From contig JBKECO010000012.1 of the NCBI GenBank assembly GCA_047974745.1, positions 1 to 64,000 of the forward strand: a stretch of DNA of 64,000 nt. The letters are read 5' to 3'. Position 1 is the first letter of the stretch; each line of letters opens with the position of its first letter. The position numbers were made by a program, and so were the translations under genes. Under the pieces are notes generated by a model. The model did not search any database, had not been told where the DNA came from, and saw nothing but the letters and a program-made list of their open reading frames with translations. The stretch comes from JBKECO01 sp047974745 (GTDB taxonomy: Bacteria; Bacillota; Clostridia; Lachnospirales; Lachnospiraceae). This document shows, in pieces, positions 24,688-33,482 of the stretch.

Positions 24688-26889
24688 ATGAGAGAAAAAA
24701 TTGCATTTAATAACAACTGGAGATTTGTAAAGCATGCGGTAAATGAGATTGAAGCTCTTGCATTAGAAGGGGAGAGCATACAGCTGCCTCACACCTGGAA
24801 TGATCTGGATGGTCAGGACGGCGGAAATGATTATTATAGGGGAACCTGCTGGTATGTAAAAGAATTTCCCAAGCCGGCCAAAAGTGAAAATGACAGGGTG
24901 TATCTGGAGTTCATGGGCGCTGCAATGACGACAGAGGTGTACTTCAACGGAAGAATGGTCGCACATCATGAAGGTGGATATTCCACATTTCGTACAGATA
25001 TTACAGAATGGATCGAGGGAAACAACAATCTCATCGTTTCTGTCAACAACGGCGACAATGACACAGTGTATCCTCAAAAAGCAGATTTTACTTTTTATGG
25101 CGGAATCTATCGGGATGTCAATCTCCTCATTGTTCCGGAAAGTCATTTTAAACTGGATTACTGCGGAGTACCGGGAATCAGAGTGACTCCGTCAGTCGAT
25201 CTTTTAAACAAACGAAGTGTCGTACTGGTGGAAAGCTGGATTTCGGGAAGTGGCAAGACAGTGACCTTTTCCATCGATCAGGATGTTAAGACGGCAGAGG
25301 TCAGGGATTTTTATGCCAGTGCAGAGTTCGTGATCGAGGATGTGCATTTATGGGATGGGGTATTGGATCCTTATCTGTATACGGTGAATGCAGCTCTCGA
25401 TAGTGGAGATGAGATAAGTGCTCGATTTGGCTGCCGTCATTTTGAGATCGATCCGCAGAAAGGATTTTACCTGAATGGACGTCCTTATCTTCTCAGGGGC
25501 GTATCCAGGCATCAGGATCGAAAAGGCACAGGAAATGTTCAGAGCCTGGAGCATCAAAAAGCTGATATGGACATTATAAAAGAGCTTGGCGCAACGACTC
25601 TGAGACTGGCACATTACCAGCATTCACAGGAATTTTACGATTTATGTGATGAAAATGGTCTGATCGTGTGGGCTGAAATTCCTTATATCACCTTGCACAT
25701 GCCGAATGGACGTGATAACACAGTTACAAGTATGCAGGAACTAATACTGCAAAATTACAATCATCCCTCCATCATTACCTGGGGATTATCCAATGAGATC
25801 ACGGCAGCAAGTATCGTGGATGAAGATCTTTTGGAAAATCATAGAATTTTAAACGATCTTTGTCATGAACTGGATCAGACGCGACCAACTACAATGGCAA
25901 ATGTATTCATGCTCGAAACAGATAGTCCGATTTTAGACATTCCGGATATCAATAGCTATAACCTTTACTTTGGATGGTACCTTGGTGAGCTGGAACAAAA
26001 TGATTCTTTTTTTGATGAATTTCATGAAAAATATCCTGAAAAGGCAATTGGGTTCTCCGAATATGGAGCAGATGCAAATCCGAAGTTCCAGTCCAATAAT
26101 CCGGAAAAAGGAGACTATACCGAATCCTATCAATGTCTGTACCACGAACATATGCTTCAAATGATCAACGAAAGGCCGTGGCTTTGGGCTACGCATGTCT
26201 GGAATTTATTTGATTTTGGAGCAGATGGCAGGGATGAGGGTGAGAAAAGAGGAGAAAACCAAAAAGGACTCGTTACCTTTGATCGTCAGTTAAAGAAGGA
26301 TGCTTTTTATCTGTACAAAGCAGCCTGGAATAAGAACGAGAAGTTCGTACATCTATGTGGCAGCAGATATGTGGATCGAGCAGAAGACGTAACAGAGATA
26401 AAGGTCTATTCGAATCGAAAGGAGATCGAGCTGTATGTCGACGGCGAGCATGTCGCAACAGAGCAGGGAGATATAGTATTTAGATTCAGGCTGCCCATTC
26501 ATGGAACACACTCAGTCACAGCGAAATCAGGTGATTGTTCCGATCATATCACGGTAAGATATGTTACGGAAGCAAATATGGAGTATGTGTATAAAAATTC
26601 AGCACCTGTAACGAACTGGTTCGATCAGGAGACAATGGATGAGTCGTGTTTTTCTGTCATGGATACCCTGGATGCCATAAAAGCGAATCCACAGGCAGGG
26701 GCAATTGTAGAGGCTATGATGTCCCAGGGAGCTGACAGTCACGGAGATGTAGCAAAAAGTGTTAAGAATAATCCGCAGCTTCAAAAAATGCTTGGTCGAA
26801 TGACATTGCTCAGCATGATGAAGCAAGGACGGGCAGACGAAGAAAGTATACAGCAGATAAACCGGATCCTGCAGGGAATCAAAAAGTAA
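24688..26889 (+). CDS. GH2 family beta-galactosidase/glucuronidase-like hydrolase
   Basis: 733 aa with the GH2 order. The N-terminal jelly-roll sugar-binding domain shows LPHTWND and YYRGTCWY. An immunoglobulin-like domain follows, then a TIM barrel with acid/base E370 in WGLSNE and nucleophile E458 in GFSEYGAD. A DUF4982-like beta region comes next. The last 80 or so residues are predicted helical (repeated short helices such as PQLQKMLGRMTLLSMMK), an unusual tail for GH2. It is cytoplasmic. It follows the symporter by 19 bp and ends 6 bp from a convergent AraC-type gene. Beta-galactosidase, glucuronidase or another GH2 activity cannot be separated here. Confidence 0.87.
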   Translation: MREKIAFNNNWRFVKHAVNEIEALALEGESIQLPHTWNDLDGQDGGNDYYRGTCWYVKEFPKPAKSENDRVYLEFMGAAMTTEVYFNGRMVAHHEGGYSTFRTDITEWIEGNNNLIVSVNNGDNDTVYPQKADFTFYGGIYRDVNLLIVPESHFKLDYCGVPGIRVTPSVDLLNKRSVVLVESWISGSGKTVTFSIDQDVKTAEVRDFYASAEFVIEDVHLWDGVLDPYLYTVNAALDSGDEISARFGCRHFEIDPQKGFYLNGRPYLLRGVSRHQDRKGTGNVQSLEHQKADMDIIKELGATTLRLAHYQHSQEFYDLCDENGLIVWAEIPYITLHMPNGRDNTVTSMQELILQNYNHPSIITWGLSNEITAASIVDEDLLENHRILNDLCHELDQTRPTTMANVFMLETDSPILDIPDINSYNLYFGWYLGELEQNDSFFDEFHEKYPEKAIGFSEYGADANPKFQSNNPEKGDYTESYQCLYHEHMLQMINERPWLWATHVWNLFDFGADGRDEGEKRGENQKGLVTFDRQLKKDAFYLYKAAWNKNEKFVHLCGSRYVDRAEDVTEIKVYSNRKEIELYVDGEHVATEQGDIVFRFRLPIHGTHSVTAKSGDCSDHITVRYVTEANMEYVYKNSAPVTNWFDQETMDESCFSVMDTLDAIKANPQAGAIVEAMMSQGADSHGDVAKSVKNNPQLQKMLGRMTLLSMMKQGRADEESIQQINRILQGIKK

Positions 26890-26895
26890 GAAAGA

Positions 26896-28107
26896 TCAAC
26901 CCATATGATTTCTGACCCGGTATTCACTGGGTGAACAGCCTACTTCCTTTTGGAAACAGGAATAGAAATAGCTTCTGTTTCCAAAGGAAAGATCATTACT
27001 GATTTCAAAGATACTTTTTTCAGTACAGGATAGAAGAAGCTTTGCTTCTTCTATTTTTTTTCTGCGAATATAGTCGTTCATGTTCACACCGACTTCTTTT
27101 TTGAATTTATAGGACAAATAATATTCCGTATATCCTGCCTGAGCTGCAAGCTCTGTGAGAGAGATCTTTTCAGTGATATGAAAGGAGATATAATTCATAA
27201 TATCCAGGATCTGCCCTGATATGCTTGAGTCGAGCTTTGTTTCCCGAACACGGGATACATAATCCTCCAACATGGTTCGATTCAATGTCGTGGTCTCTGA
27301 AATGCTCCTACATTCTTCAATCATTTTTCCATAATAGTCATTTAATGAATAAGCGACAGACGGAGAAAGTCCACCTTCCATACTTGCGCGGGAACAAAGC
27401 GTCAGAAGTACAAAAGAATTATTTTTGGCCTGACGCATATTATCATTGAATTCGATTCGCATGCCGCTGCTAAGTGACATCATTTTATCAAGTGCCTGCT
27501 TATAATTTGGACTGCCTTCACGTATCAGAGAAAGGAAATTCTGCTCTAGTTTCCAGATGCCTCGGTGCTCTTCCGAAATCAAACGTATTCCGGCATCTGA
27601 TGATCTGTCACCATTTGTAGAAAAACTGATTGCATCCATAGAAATTTTCTCACCGCAGATAGCAAAATGAAGCATGACTGCAAATTGCATCAGTGTTGTG
27701 GAAGGGATGATCGGCACGTGATCGATCTGATGAAATATCTGGGAACGTAGCTGAACTGAAATATTGTAAGAATCCAGCTTTTTTTTGATGACCATCTGAG
27801 AATTTCTGCCAGTGAAGGAAGGTCCGATCACATGTATACGATGCAGCTGAAATTGACGGTATTCAAAGGCTGCGATCCAAAGCAGACCAAGATCCGTATC
27901 TAATATAATGGGATAGTGATGCTCTGTCTGTGCCTGAGAGAGCAGCACAGATGAAAAATTCAGCAATGTGATCATATCACTTGCGATCATTTCATTTGGA
28001 CAATTTGTGTTCAGCAGAGTAACGTTACTGTCATAGGTCCAAAGATAGACATTATAGCTGCAGCTGATCAGTTCCTGATAATATTTTATTTTTTCGTAAT
28101 TATCCAT
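26896..28107 (-). CDS. AraC-family transcriptional regulator, long N-terminal domain
   Basis: 403-aa regulator. Residues about 300-400 contain the two AraC helix-turn-helix motifs, ISLTELAAQAGYTEYYLSYKF and IFEISNDLSFGNRSYFYSCF, ending in VGCSPSEYR. The first 290 residues are a poorly conserved sensor region of a kind seen with YesN-type HTH domains in Lachnospiraceae. AAGGAG located just before the second ATG selects it over the first. Translation follows the 75-aa gene by 24 bp, and that gene follows GH1, so all three form one minus-strand unit. It faces GH2 convergently and probably responds to the same substrate family. Confidence 0.83.
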   Translation of the reverse strand: MDNYEKIKYYQELISCSYNVYLWTYDSNVTLLNTNCPNEMIASDMITLLNFSSVLLSQAQTEHHYPIILDTDLGLLWIAAFEYRQFQLHRIHVIGPSFTGRNSQMVIKKKLDSYNISVQLRSQIFHQIDHVPIIPSTTLMQFAVMLHFAICGEKISMDAISFSTNGDRSSDAGIRLISEEHRGIWKLEQNFLSLIREGSPNYKQALDKMMSLSSGMRIEFNDNMRQAKNNSFVLLTLCSRASMEGGLSPSVAYSLNDYYGKMIEECRSISETTTLNRTMLEDYVSRVRETKLDSSISGQILDIMNYISFHITEKISLTELAAQAGYTEYYLSYKFKKEVGVNMNDYIRRKKIEEAKLLLSCTEKSIFEISNDLSFGNRSYFYSCFQKEVGCSPSEYRVRNHMG

Positions 28108-28131
28108 CCTTGCTCCTTTATCCATTCTCTG

Positions 28132-28359
28132 TTACTCCAGAAACTCGGTCAGAATAGCTGCGTCAGACGGATCCTGGAACCGAATAACGCCCTGCTCAAG
28201 AAGCTCCGGTTTGCTCGCCAGAGAGCAAAATATATATTGACATAGCTGTGAACCCAGAGCGAGAGAGTCGCCCTGGGTCGTTTCAAAATAAACTTCAGAA
28301 TTGCAGTTTTTTACAGCGTTTAAAAATTCAATCAAATCAACCTGTTGTTTTATTTTCAT
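28132..28359 (-). CDS. Small conserved protein of unknown function (75 aa)
   Basis: A 75-aa acidic protein with the pattern DLIEFLNAVKNCNSEV...GDSLALGSQLCQYIF, ending in an Asp/Glu-rich helix. I recall similar small ORFs in Clostridia, often misnamed as a poly(A) polymerase; they have no known activity. Coding is supported by a GGGGG-containing ribosome site. It also fits tightly between GH1 (16 bp) and the AraC gene (24 bp). A role as regulator or adaptor for one of them is only a guess. Confidence 0.68.
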   Translation of the reverse strand: MKIKQQVDLIEFLNAVKNCNSEVYFETTQGDSLALGSQLCQYIFCSLASKPELLEQGVIRFQDPSDAAILTEFLE

Positions 28360-28375
28360 AGGAGTATTCCCCCGA

Positions 28376-29689
28376 TTAATCTCTGCCGCAGTAGGAACCT
28401 AGAACATGCAGACTTTCTTTTGGAATACGCTGCTGCGTACTTCGATCGACAGCAATCAGACCAAAGGTCATGGAATATCCCTTCTGCCATTCAAAATTGT
28501 CCATCAGGCTCCAGTAAAAATATCCTTTGATCGGAATCGAATCAGCCAGACAATTCTGTACGCCCTGCAGTGCCTGCTGAATAAAAGCGACTCTGTCCGT
28601 ATCGTCATCCACAGCAACTCCGTTTTCAGTTATGATCAGGTCACCAGGAAATGAAGAAGCGACCTTACGGATCACATGCTCAAGTGCCTGAGGATAGTAT
28701 TCATAGTTCATCTGAGTGAGTTTAGAACCTGCAGGCACAGGCCGAGAGCCTTCAGGACCAATGATCGACCGGGAGTAATTCTGCACACCTAAAAAATCAT
28801 CCTTTTGAATGTAAGGCAGATAGTGCAAAAATTCGTCTGTCCACATCTCTAATGCATTTTGTTCCCCACCTTCGACCGTCTGTAGATCATGAAGGCTCAG
28901 AGTCAAGCCGACTTTCATATCAGGATATAATTTTTTTATCAGATCTCTGGCAGCTTCGTGGGCACGACACACAATGGCATCCCCTTCTGCGGTCCTTTCC
29001 GATGTAAAGGTCTCAAGCTTTTCGATTCCAAAGATCTCTTTGTTCTCAGCTGCAGCATAACGCTGGTTCTCCATCATTTTTTGCAAGTCGAGACCGATCT
29101 GAACAGAGCCTTCTTCTTTTGATGCTGCGGATGGATTTTCTTTCATTTGTGCAGCCAGAGCCATCATCTGCTGCCGATATCGTTTGGAGATCTCTGCAAT
29201 CTGCAGACCCATATTTGCTTCATTGATGGTACAAAGGAAGTTGATCTCGCTTCCAATTTTACGAATGATATAATCCACATAGCGTGTAAAAAAAGAGATT
29301 GTCTCTGGATTTTCCCATCCACCTTTTGAAATCAGCCACTTGGGACTGGAAAAATGATGCAATGTGACAATAGGTTCAATGTGCTGCTCCTTGCAAAAGC
29401 GAATCACATCAAGATAGTGCTCAGCTTCGGTATCATCAAAAACACCTTCCTGCGGTTCGATTCTCGCCCATTCCAGCGAAAAACGATAGGAATTGAGACC
29501 TGCACCGGCCATTAAACGGATATCCTCCTGATAGCGATTGTAGTGATCCACGGCATCCAGGGATGGTTCAGTAAATGTACTGTATTTCATTTGCTCCATG
29601 GACCAGAAATCGCTGTGAATATTATTTCCTTCTACCTGGTGAGCCGCTGTAGCTGCTCCAATATAAAATTCCTTTGAAAAAGACTGCAT
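28376..29689 (-). CDS. GH1 beta-glucosidase / 6-phospho-beta-glucosidase family
   Basis: 437-aa GH1 (alpha/beta)8 barrel. The N-terminal FYIGAATAAHQVEG is the family signature. Acid/base E157 lies in TINEAN and nucleophile E355 in ITENGVA. YFYWSLMDNFEW near the end carries the Trp and Glu of the glycone site. No signal peptide. The residues that mark phospho-glucosidases are not evident, so plain beta-glucosides or beta-galactosides are likelier substrates. CAGGAGG precedes the ATG by 7 bp. It is the first gene of a minus-strand unit with the small protein and AraC regulator, and divergent from the second isomerase gene. Confidence 0.88.
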   Translation of the reverse strand: MQSFSKEFYIGAATAAHQVEGNNIHSDFWSMEQMKYSTFTEPSLDAVDHYNRYQEDIRLMAGAGLNSYRFSLEWARIEPQEGVFDDTEAEHYLDVIRFCKEQHIEPIVTLHHFSSPKWLISKGGWENPETISFFTRYVDYIIRKIGSEINFLCTINEANMGLQIAEISKRYRQQMMALAAQMKENPSAASKEEGSVQIGLDLQKMMENQRYAAAENKEIFGIEKLETFTSERTAEGDAIVCRAHEAARDLIKKLYPDMKVGLTLSLHDLQTVEGGEQNALEMWTDEFLHYLPYIQKDDFLGVQNYSRSIIGPEGSRPVPAGSKLTQMNYEYYPQALEHVIRKVASSFPGDLIITENGVAVDDDTDRVAFIQQALQGVQNCLADSIPIKGYFYWSLMDNFEWQKGYSMTFGLIAVDRSTQQRIPKESLHVLGSYCGRD

Positions 29690-29841
29690 AATTTCCTCCT
29701 GTTTTTCAGTTTATTATAATTACACTTTATCTCAAATAGCTCACCGTGGTGTTAAATTAATACGGATATTGTTAGCATATTAGACATTTTAAAACAGAGG
29801 ACAACAATATTATAACATATTCACGAAATTAAATACACTAA

Positions 29842-29863
29842 TGCAGCTGCTGCAGTATATAAT
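29842..29863 (+). promoter_or_regulatory. Palindrome next to a -10 box, in the GH1/isomerase divergent region
   Basis: TGCAGCTGCTGCA (29842-29854) is a 13-bp palindrome that would lie in the spacer of a promoter with TATAAT at 29858-29863. No good -35 is visible. The remainder of the 246-bp divergent gap is AT-rich and shows no gene. Confidence 0.35.
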
Positions 29864-29935
29864 GTGAGTATCAAAATGAAGTAAAAATTCCTGGAAAAAA
29901 AGCAGAATTCAGAGGATAAGATAGTGAGGGTAAAC

Positions 29936-30778
29936 ATGAAAAAATCAGTACAGCAGATCATGATTGGTACGCTGACCAGTACAGAAGAAAGAGCAAGTTG
30001 GACCCTGCAAAAGGTCAGAGAATTCGGATTTGATGCCATTGAGCTCAATGGATTTATGGTTCGTCCCACGCCAATGCTGGTCAGATTGATGACAAAGGCT
30101 GCAGGAATGCCTGTGGGTAATGGAGGGAAGCTGAACTGGCCGGTCTTGATTCAGAATGCTGGTCTGGAAGTTACTAGCTTACATGAATCACTTGGTGCGA
30201 TCAAAGATGATCCAAAATTCATCGTCTCTGAGGCAAAAAAATATAATACGGATATCGTAGTTGTAACAGGTATGTATCGATTCGATTATTCTGATACAGA
30301 AAGTGTGCAAAAACTTGCGGAGGATCTGAATCGGAGTGGGAAAATACTCCAGAACGACGGAATCAGACTTTTGTATCACAATCATAATTGTGAATTTCAA
30401 AAAGTTACAGAGGATAAAAGTGCTTTTTCTATTCTGCTCGAAGAGACAGATCCTGACTTTGTCAATTTTGAATTTGATTCCTACTGGGCAGCTGAGGCAG
30501 GTGTCGATGTAATCGCTTTTATGCAACAGTTGGATAACAGGATAAAACTATATCATATCAATGATCGAGGATGCAGGAAAAAGGGACCCTATACTACACC
30601 GATCCTAAAGTCTGACAGCATGGAACTTGGATCAGGCAATATGAACCTGACTGCCATGGTAGATCAGGCGAGATCAGCCGGGGTCGAAACGGTCGTACTG
30701 GAAACACATAGGAACTGGATAGACAAATCACCATTGAAATCCATTGAGGTCTCATCGGAATTTATGAAAAAAATATAA
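29936..30778 (+). CDS. Sugar phosphate isomerase/epimerase (xylose isomerase-like TIM barrel)
   Basis: A 280-aa AP-endonuclease-2/xylose-isomerase-like barrel. Likely metal ligands are SLHE, LLYHNHNCEF, NFEFDSYW, KLYHINDRG and VLETHRN, giving the His/Glu/Asp set of metal-dependent isomerases and epimerases. It corresponds in fold to the N-terminal half of the propeller fusion 10 kb upstream but is a separate, only distantly similar protein. The ATG 6 bp after GTGAGGG was chosen. It is divergent from GH1 and convergent with the YesN-type regulator. A role in keto-sugar or inosose processing is plausible. Confidence 0.84.
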   Translation: MKKSVQQIMIGTLTSTEERASWTLQKVREFGFDAIELNGFMVRPTPMLVRLMTKAAGMPVGNGGKLNWPVLIQNAGLEVTSLHESLGAIKDDPKFIVSEAKKYNTDIVVVTGMYRFDYSDTESVQKLAEDLNRSGKILQNDGIRLLYHNHNCEFQKVTEDKSAFSILLEETDPDFVNFEFDSYWAAEAGVDVIAFMQQLDNRIKLYHINDRGCRKKGPYTTPILKSDSMELGSGNMNLTAMVDQARSAGVETVVLETHRNWIDKSPLKSIEVSSEFMKKI

Positions 30779-30817
30779 AATACAGACTGTCGATCAGGAG
30801 GTGCATATCGATAGAAT

Positions 30818-31618
30818 CTATTCCATTGAGGGTTTCGACTGTTCACTAAACTGTGAAGGGGTACAGCCAAAGTATTTTTTAAAGGTATGTGCAAAATAGG
30901 AATAGTTTGGATAGCCCACTGTAATTGCAACAGCTATCCCGGAACTATTTGGGTTCTTGAGCAATTCTGCAGCCAGTGACATTTTTTCCCTTATAATAAA
31001 CTGACTTATTGCAATTCCCTTTTCTTTTTTGAAAATTCGATTGAGATAGATGGGATTTATAAAAAAAGATGCTGCAATCTCATTTACGCTCAAGGTATCA
31101 CTATTTAGATTTTGTAAAATGAATGATGTGCATTCCGCAACTAACTCCTTGCTGGTGCGAACATGGTCAGTATCTTTATTTACATTGTCTTCTTTTTTTC
31201 TCAGCCAGGACTGACCATATTCCTGAAGCTTTTTATTCTTCAGGAATTCTGTTCTGCGTTGGACAACTTTTTGAACTGTATTGCCTATGTTTTCATAGCT
31301 AGTTGGAAGTAACAGGTAGTCTTGGCAATTAAGTGTTACAGCTTCTTTCGCGTAGTTGAAGTCAGCATGACATGTTAGTAAAATACAGTCAATATCAAGA
31401 CCCTTATCTCGGATCCAGCGGATCAGTCCAATCCCATTTTCCTCAGGCATTTCTATATCACAAAGTAAGAGATCAACTTGATTACGAGCAATAATTTCTT
31501 TACCTTCATTTACGGTATATGCAATGTAAACATCTGAAATACCAAAAGATTGCCATGGAATTTCATTTTTCATAGTGTTTACAGTGAATTCTTCGTCATT
31601 TACCATCAAAAGTTTCAT
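30818..31618 (-). CDS. YesN-type response regulator (receiver + AraC HTH), atypical receiver pocket
   Basis: 266 aa. Residues 1-120 form a receiver domain with phospho-acceptor D54 in LLCDIEMPEENG and the Thr at T82. Residues about 165-262 form an AraC HTH pair ending FKKYFGCTPSQF. Two pocket residues differ from the usual set. The first Asp of the acidic pair is Asn7 (VNDEE), and the invariant Lys is Leu104 (YLLLPTSY). The gene overlaps its sensor kinase by 4 bp (ATGA), a sign of translational coupling. It should activate the divergent ABC importer and GH3 genes. Phosphorylation may be altered or unnecessary. Confidence 0.85.
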   Translation of the reverse strand: MKLLMVNDEEFTVNTMKNEIPWQSFGISDVYIAYTVNEGKEIIARNQVDLLLCDIEMPEENGIGLIRWIRDKGLDIDCILLTCHADFNYAKEAVTLNCQDYLLLPTSYENIGNTVQKVVQRRTEFLKNKKLQEYGQSWLRKKEDNVNKDTDHVRTSKELVAECTSFILQNLNSDTLSVNEIAASFFINPIYLNRIFKKEKGIAISQFIIREKMSLAAELLKNPNSSGIAVAITVGYPNYSYFAHTFKKYFGCTPSQFSEQSKPSME

Positions 31619-33291
31619 CTGAGCCTTCCCCCCGTTTCCTCTAAATTGTAGTTGAAAGAGATAGTAAATACAGCGCCTTCGTTTGGAGTTGAATCTACAT
31701 GTACACTGCCCGTATTATTGTAGAAGAACTTTAATCTCCGAATTGAATTTCTTAATCCCAGATGACTTCCCTTTGGAAATTCATCAAATACATAATGATT
31801 AATATGATCAACTACTTCTTTAGACATCCCACATCCATCATCGGCAATTTGAAAGGTTACGATTCCATTGTCATAAAATCCTGTGACCATAATATGCACG
31901 ATCTTACCTCTCACAAGAGCATGACTTAATATATTTTCGATGAAGTTGTGCAGCAATAATGGCGGAATGCGAACCAGACTGATCTCTGGGTCAAATGTAT
32001 ATTGAAATGTAAATGAATTCGTAAACTGAAATTTTGATATCTCAATGTAGCGTTCCACCAAATCCCACTCCTTCGGGAATAGTACCAGTTCCTGATCATA
32101 TTTAAAAAGATAACGAAAGTATTCTGAAATGTATAAGATCATCGATTGCGCAGGTATGATCTTTTGGGTCTGAATCATTGAGTATAAGAGATTAAAACTA
32201 TTCAGCAGAAAATGTGGTCGAATCTGAAGCTGTAGATTATCAAGCATCATTTGTTTGTGTGCCAGCTCTGTATTGATTTTCTCCAGCCTTAATGTCTGAA
32301 GACTCTCAGCCATATTATTGAATGACTGATACGCCTTTTGGAATTCAATAAAATTGGCCTGATTTTCGATTCGGTATTCTTCGAGACCATGTTCGAGCTT
32401 TGCGTGCGATAGATTCAGTATACGCAATGGATTAAGCACCCATTTAGAAATAAAATGATAGATTGTAGGAATTAAAATTATAAATATTATGGATAACAAA
32501 ATTAATACCCATCGCATGATTGAGATATTGGTATTGAGAACAGCTTTACTGATAAAAATATTTAAATAGATATCAGCATTTTTGCATTTTGATGAAATAA
32601 GCATTTCGCTGGAATTTTCTTGCAATGGAGCAGCTGAAAATTCGATTCGATTTATAGGATACAGGATTGTGGCCGACATACTGCTAACGATAGCATCTAA
32701 ATCCGTAAAGGTACCATAGGTAATGTTGCCCTCATTTAGTTGTTTTGTAAGATAGTAGGTGTCGTTTAATAATACTGTATGCCATATACCGCTTTCTAAA
32801 GTCGAATTTGTTAAATTATCGTTGCTTAGAAGATGCTTGGAAAAATAAGTTACGTTATGGGGAATGATGATCATATCCTCTAGATCCGAGCGATAAAAAT
32901 AAAATACATCTGCCTGAGGGAGAAGCATTTTCGAATTTAGGAGATATCTCGAAAGTGCTATCTTGGACAGTTCATACTCCAGGGAGTCGGTCTTATAAAG
33001 GAAAGGAATAGAGTCCGTGTTCCGATTAAGGATATAATACAGCTGATATTCACTATTGTAAATTATCTGATCAATGGAATTCGTATATGTGGTCAAGGTG
33101 ACATGAATAGAATCATCTATTGCGGCACGTGCGTCATGAATAATAATTGTCGCAATGATAAGAGAGAAAATATTTAAGGGGAGTATCAGTGTGATTAACA
33201 AAATCAATAACATTTTGGGCAATGAGTATGGTTTTGATATTATCCTTGACATGGCTATTGTATTGAATGCCCTTTTGAAAAATAACAGCAC
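31615..33291 (-). CDS. YesM-type sensor histidine kinase
   Basis: 558 aa. TM1 is at about residues 27-50, then an extracytoplasmic sensor of about 210 residues, TM2 at about 268-290, and a HAMP-like linker. The His_kinase family domain has LQIRPHFLLNSFNLL (phospho-accepting His). The HATPase boxes are NFIENILSHAL, DDGCGMS and SHLGLRNS. Start is GTG 6 bp after AAGGAG. Together with the overlapping regulator it forms a membrane sugar-sensing pair. It diverges from the lipoprotein gene of the importer with a 191-bp gap, the standard layout for carbohydrate-responsive systems of Gram-positive bacteria. Confidence 0.87.
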   Translation of the reverse strand: MLLFFKRAFNTIAMSRIISKPYSLPKMLLILLITLILPLNIFSLIIATIIIHDARAAIDDSIHVTLTTYTNSIDQIIYNSEYQLYYILNRNTDSIPFLYKTDSLEYELSKIALSRYLLNSKMLLPQADVFYFYRSDLEDMIIIPHNVTYFSKHLLSNDNLTNSTLESGIWHTVLLNDTYYLTKQLNEGNITYGTFTDLDAIVSSMSATILYPINRIEFSAAPLQENSSEMLISSKCKNADIYLNIFISKAVLNTNISIMRWVLILLSIIFIILIPTIYHFISKWVLNPLRILNLSHAKLEHGLEEYRIENQANFIEFQKAYQSFNNMAESLQTLRLEKINTELAHKQMMLDNLQLQIRPHFLLNSFNLLYSMIQTQKIIPAQSMILYISEYFRYLFKYDQELVLFPKEWDLVERYIEISKFQFTNSFTFQYTFDPEISLVRIPPLLLHNFIENILSHALVRGKIVHIMVTGFYDNGIVTFQIADDGCGMSKEVVDHINHYVFDEFPKGSHLGLRNSIRRLKFFYNNTGSVHVDSTPNEGAVFTISFNYNLEETGGRLR

Positions 33292-33482
33292 TCAGTTCTC
33301 CTTCTTTCTGATTCTTTATATAGATAATTATACTAAATTTACGATGATTTGCTAACAAAATAACATAAATGGTTCATTTTGTTGCCTTGCTAGTTCAAAA
33401 TGTTAGTTTTTTCAGATTCTGGTATTTGATACAATCGATTTGCAGTTAATGGTAAATGCGCATTAAAAAATTGGAGGATGAA

